Of a stretch of 7,582 nucleotides of DNA, positions 6,005 through 7,582 are shown piece after piece. A model generated the notes under the pieces. That model worked only from the letters and a program-made list of their open reading frames with translations, made no database searches and was not told where the DNA came from. This DNA is from an uncultured Comamonadaceae bacterium (GTDB lineage: Bacteria > Pseudomonadota > Gammaproteobacteria > Burkholderiales > Burkholderiaceae_C). The DNA lies in assembly GCA_937893415.1 (NCBI GenBank), contig CALBWZ010000328.1:1-7582 (forward strand), read 5' to 3'. The position numbers and the translations under genes were made by a program. Each line of letters opens with the position of its first letter. The stretch's first letter is position 1.

Positions 6005-7582
6005 ATGAAAATCAATTCTGCGGAAATCAATTCCGCTGCCGTTGCAGATTCTGCCGGCCAAGTTCCTGAGCTGATGGGTTCGGAAATACTCGTTAAATCG
6101 TTACAAGCTGAAGGTGTAAAGCAAATTTGGGGCTATCCAGGTGGTGCCGTGCTGCACATCTATGACGCCCTTCACAAACAAGACTCCATTCAGCACGTGC
6201 TTGTCCGTCACGAGCAAGCTGCCGTGCACGCCGCAGACGGTTTTGCCCGTGCCACTGGCGAAGTAGGCGTTGCCTTGGTCACGTCAGGCCCAGGCCTAAC
6301 CAATGCTGTCACTGGTATCGCAACCGCATACATGGACAGCATTCCCATGGTCATCATCAGCGGCCAAGTACCGACCACGTCCATAGGTTTGGATGCCTTC
6401 CAAGAGTGCGATACCGTTGGCATTACCCGCCCCATCGTTAAACATAATTTTTTGGTGAAAGACCCGGCTGATTTGGCTGGCATCATGAAAAAGGCCTTTC
6501 ACATTGCGCGCTCAGGTCGACCAGGCCCAGTGGTGGTGGATGTGCCGAAAGATGTGTCCTTTAAAAAGGCCCCTTACGCTGGCTACCCAGAGACTGTGCA
6601 CATGCGGTCTTACAACCCGGTGCGCAAAGGGCATGGGGGTCAAATTCGCAAGGCTTTACAGCTGCTGCTGAGTGCCAAGCGCCCTTACATCTACACCGGC
6701 GGCGGTGTGTTGTTGGGCGAAGCTGTTGCAGAGCTGCGCGAGTTGGTGGACTTGTTAGGCTACCCAGTGACCAACACGCTTATGGGGTTGGGCGCATTTC
6801 CAGCCAGCGACAAGCGTTTCTTAGGCATGCTGGGCATGCACGGCACGATTGAGGCCAACAATGCCATGCAAAACAGCGATGTCTTGTTGGCGGTAGGCGC
6901 GCGTTTTGATGACCGCGTGATTGGTAACCCCAAGCATTTTGCACAAAACGAGCGCAAGATCATTCATATCGACGTCGATCCCAGCAGCATTTCTAAGCGC
7001 GTGAAAGTGGACGTGCCAATTGTGGGTGATTGCAAAGATGTGTTGCGTGAGCTAATCAACATGATTAAAGACACGCCGCAACGTGTTGACCCAGCCGATC
7101 TGGCAGCTTGGTGGAGCACCATTGAAGACTGGCGGTCACGCAACTGCCTGAAGTACGACGACACAAACACCGACGTCATCAAGCCACAAAAAGTTATTCA
7201 GACGTTGTGGAATATGACCAAAGATGCTGATGCTTACATCACATCAGACGTAGGCCAGCATCAGATGTGGGCAGCCCAATACTACGGTTTTGACAGACCA
7301 AGACGCTGGATTAACTCTGGTGGCTTGGGCACCATGGGTGTGGGCATTCCCTACGCTATGGGCATCAAGTTGGCCAAGCCTGAAGCTGAGGTGTATTGCG
7401 TGACGGGCGAGGGCTCTGTGCAAATGTGTATCCAAGGGCTTTCAACTTGCTTGCAGTACAACACGCCGATCAAGGTTGTCTCACTGAACAACCGTTACCT
7501 TGGTATGGTCAGACAGTGGCAGGAGGTTGAGTACGCGGGGCGATACGCTAGCAGTTATATGGATGCCTTGCCGGACTTTGTA
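6005..7582 (+). CDS. ilvI: Acetolactate synthase large (catalytic) subunit, 3'-truncated by window edge
   Basis: The frame is open for 526 codons without a stop; family length suggests roughly 50-75 residues are missing. With the small subunit IlvH/IlvN it condenses pyruvate with pyruvate or 2-oxobutyrate, the first common step of valine, leucine and isoleucine synthesis, using thiamine diphosphate, Mg2+ and FAD. The N-terminal pyrimidine-binding domain shows [14 protein letters not shown] (43-56), the catalytic Glu E70 in [19 protein letters not shown], and [12 protein letters not shown] (93-104). The central FAD domain contains GMLGMHGT (274-281) and [10 protein letters not shown] (298-307). 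The C-terminal pyrophosphate domain has SDVGQHQMW (414-422) and [11 protein letters not shown] (467-477) through [14 protein letters not shown] (494-507). The metal motif reads GEG rather than the GDG of E. coli, which I recall as normal in Burkholderiales. The N-terminus carries a 15-nt imperfect repeat ([10 protein letters not shown]). ilvH/ilvN and ilvC would be expected next, outside the window. The alternative symbol is ilvB. Confidence 0.97.
   Translation, partial: MKINSAEINSAAVADSAGQVPELMGSEILVKSLQAEGVKQIWGYPGGAVLHIYDALHKQDSIQHVLVRHEQAAVHAADGFARATGEVGVALVTSGPGLTNAVTGIATAYMDSIPMVIISGQVPTTSIGLDAFQECDTVGITRPIVKHNFLVKDPADLAGIMKKAFHIARSGRPGPVVVDVPKDVSFKKAPYAGYPETVHMRSYNPVRKGHGGQIRKALQLLLSAKRPYIYTGGGVLLGEAVAELRELVDLLGYPVTNTLMGLGAFPASDKRFLGMLGMHGTIEANNAMQNSDVLLAVGARFDDRVIGNPKHFAQNERKIIHIDVDPSSISKRVKVDVPIVGDCKDVLRELINMIKDTPQRVDPADLAAWWSTIEDWRSRNCLKYDDTNTDVIKPQKVIQTLWNMTKDADAYITSDVGQHQMWAAQYYGFDRPRRWINSGGLGTMGVGIPYAMGIKLAKPEAEVYCVTGEGSVQMCIQGLSTCLQYNTPIKVVSLNNRYLGMVRQWQEVEYAGRYASSYMDALPDFV
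6011..6037 (+). repeat. Imperfect 15-bp tandem repeat at the ilvI N-terminus
   Basis: ATCAATTCTGCG (6011-6022) and ATCAATTCCGCT (6026-6037) recur with a 15-bp period and encode INSAE then INSAA in the extension that precedes the conserved domain. The frame is preserved. It probably reflects a small in-frame duplication. Confidence 0.6.

Noticed and set aside
5833..6069. 78-codon frame across the ilvI leader and start
   Set aside because: It starts inside the proposed promoter and runs out of frame through the ilvI ribosome binding site and first codons; its product is not recognisable.

Overview
The window looks like ordinary chromosomal DNA of a betaproteobacterium, most likely Burkholderiales and possibly Comamonadaceae-like. 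This is judged from memory of protein sequence style (GlnB, the acetolactate synthase with its GEGS motif, NadE, and the RDD protein beside ilvI), not from a database search. Base composition looks close to half GC by eye, which is low for that family. Coding density is high. There are no tRNA or rRNA genes, insertion sequences, CRISPR arrays or phage genes that I can see.

Layout, left to right. (1) The first 54 codons of a DUF482/GNAT-type acyltransferase run leftward out of the window (163 to 2). (2) Divergent from it after only 27 bp, nadE (191-1864) encodes glutamine-dependent NAD+ synthetase and is followed after 18 bp by a HAD-family phosphatase gene (1883-2581). (3) Convergent to these is a zinc-type (Rhizobium etli-like, PF06089) L-asparaginase gene (3644 to 2634). 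(4) Divergent from it across 168 bp is glnB (3813-4151), the PII nitrogen regulator, with a GTG start and a good ribosome binding site. (5) Convergent to glnB is a leftward three-gene cluster, in transcription order: an RDD-family membrane protein (5731 to 5189), diacylglycerol kinase dgkA (5141 to 4746), and a LOG/TIGR00730-family nucleotide-processing protein (4749 to 4177) whose GTG start overlaps the dgkA stop by 4 nt. (6) Divergent from the RDD gene across a 273-bp region, ilvI, the acetolactate synthase large subunit (6005 onward), runs rightward out of the window.

How the genes relate: NadE uses glutamine nitrogen, asparaginase releases ammonia from asparagine, and PII senses nitrogen status, so the centre of the window has a loose nitrogen theme. 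DgkA recycles diacylglycerol at the inner membrane. IlvI commits pyruvate to branched-chain amino acid synthesis.

I did not find a clear undescribed system. The most interesting non-coding stretch is the ilvI leader (about 5853-6004). It has an extended -10 promoter, a possible 14-codon leader peptide, and three small hairpins, two of which exclude each other. That is suggestive of, but does not prove, post-initiation control. Other points of note are a Pro-to-Ala change in the signature motif of the LOG protein and TGTCA-type half-sites in the very tight GNAT/nadE divergent region.
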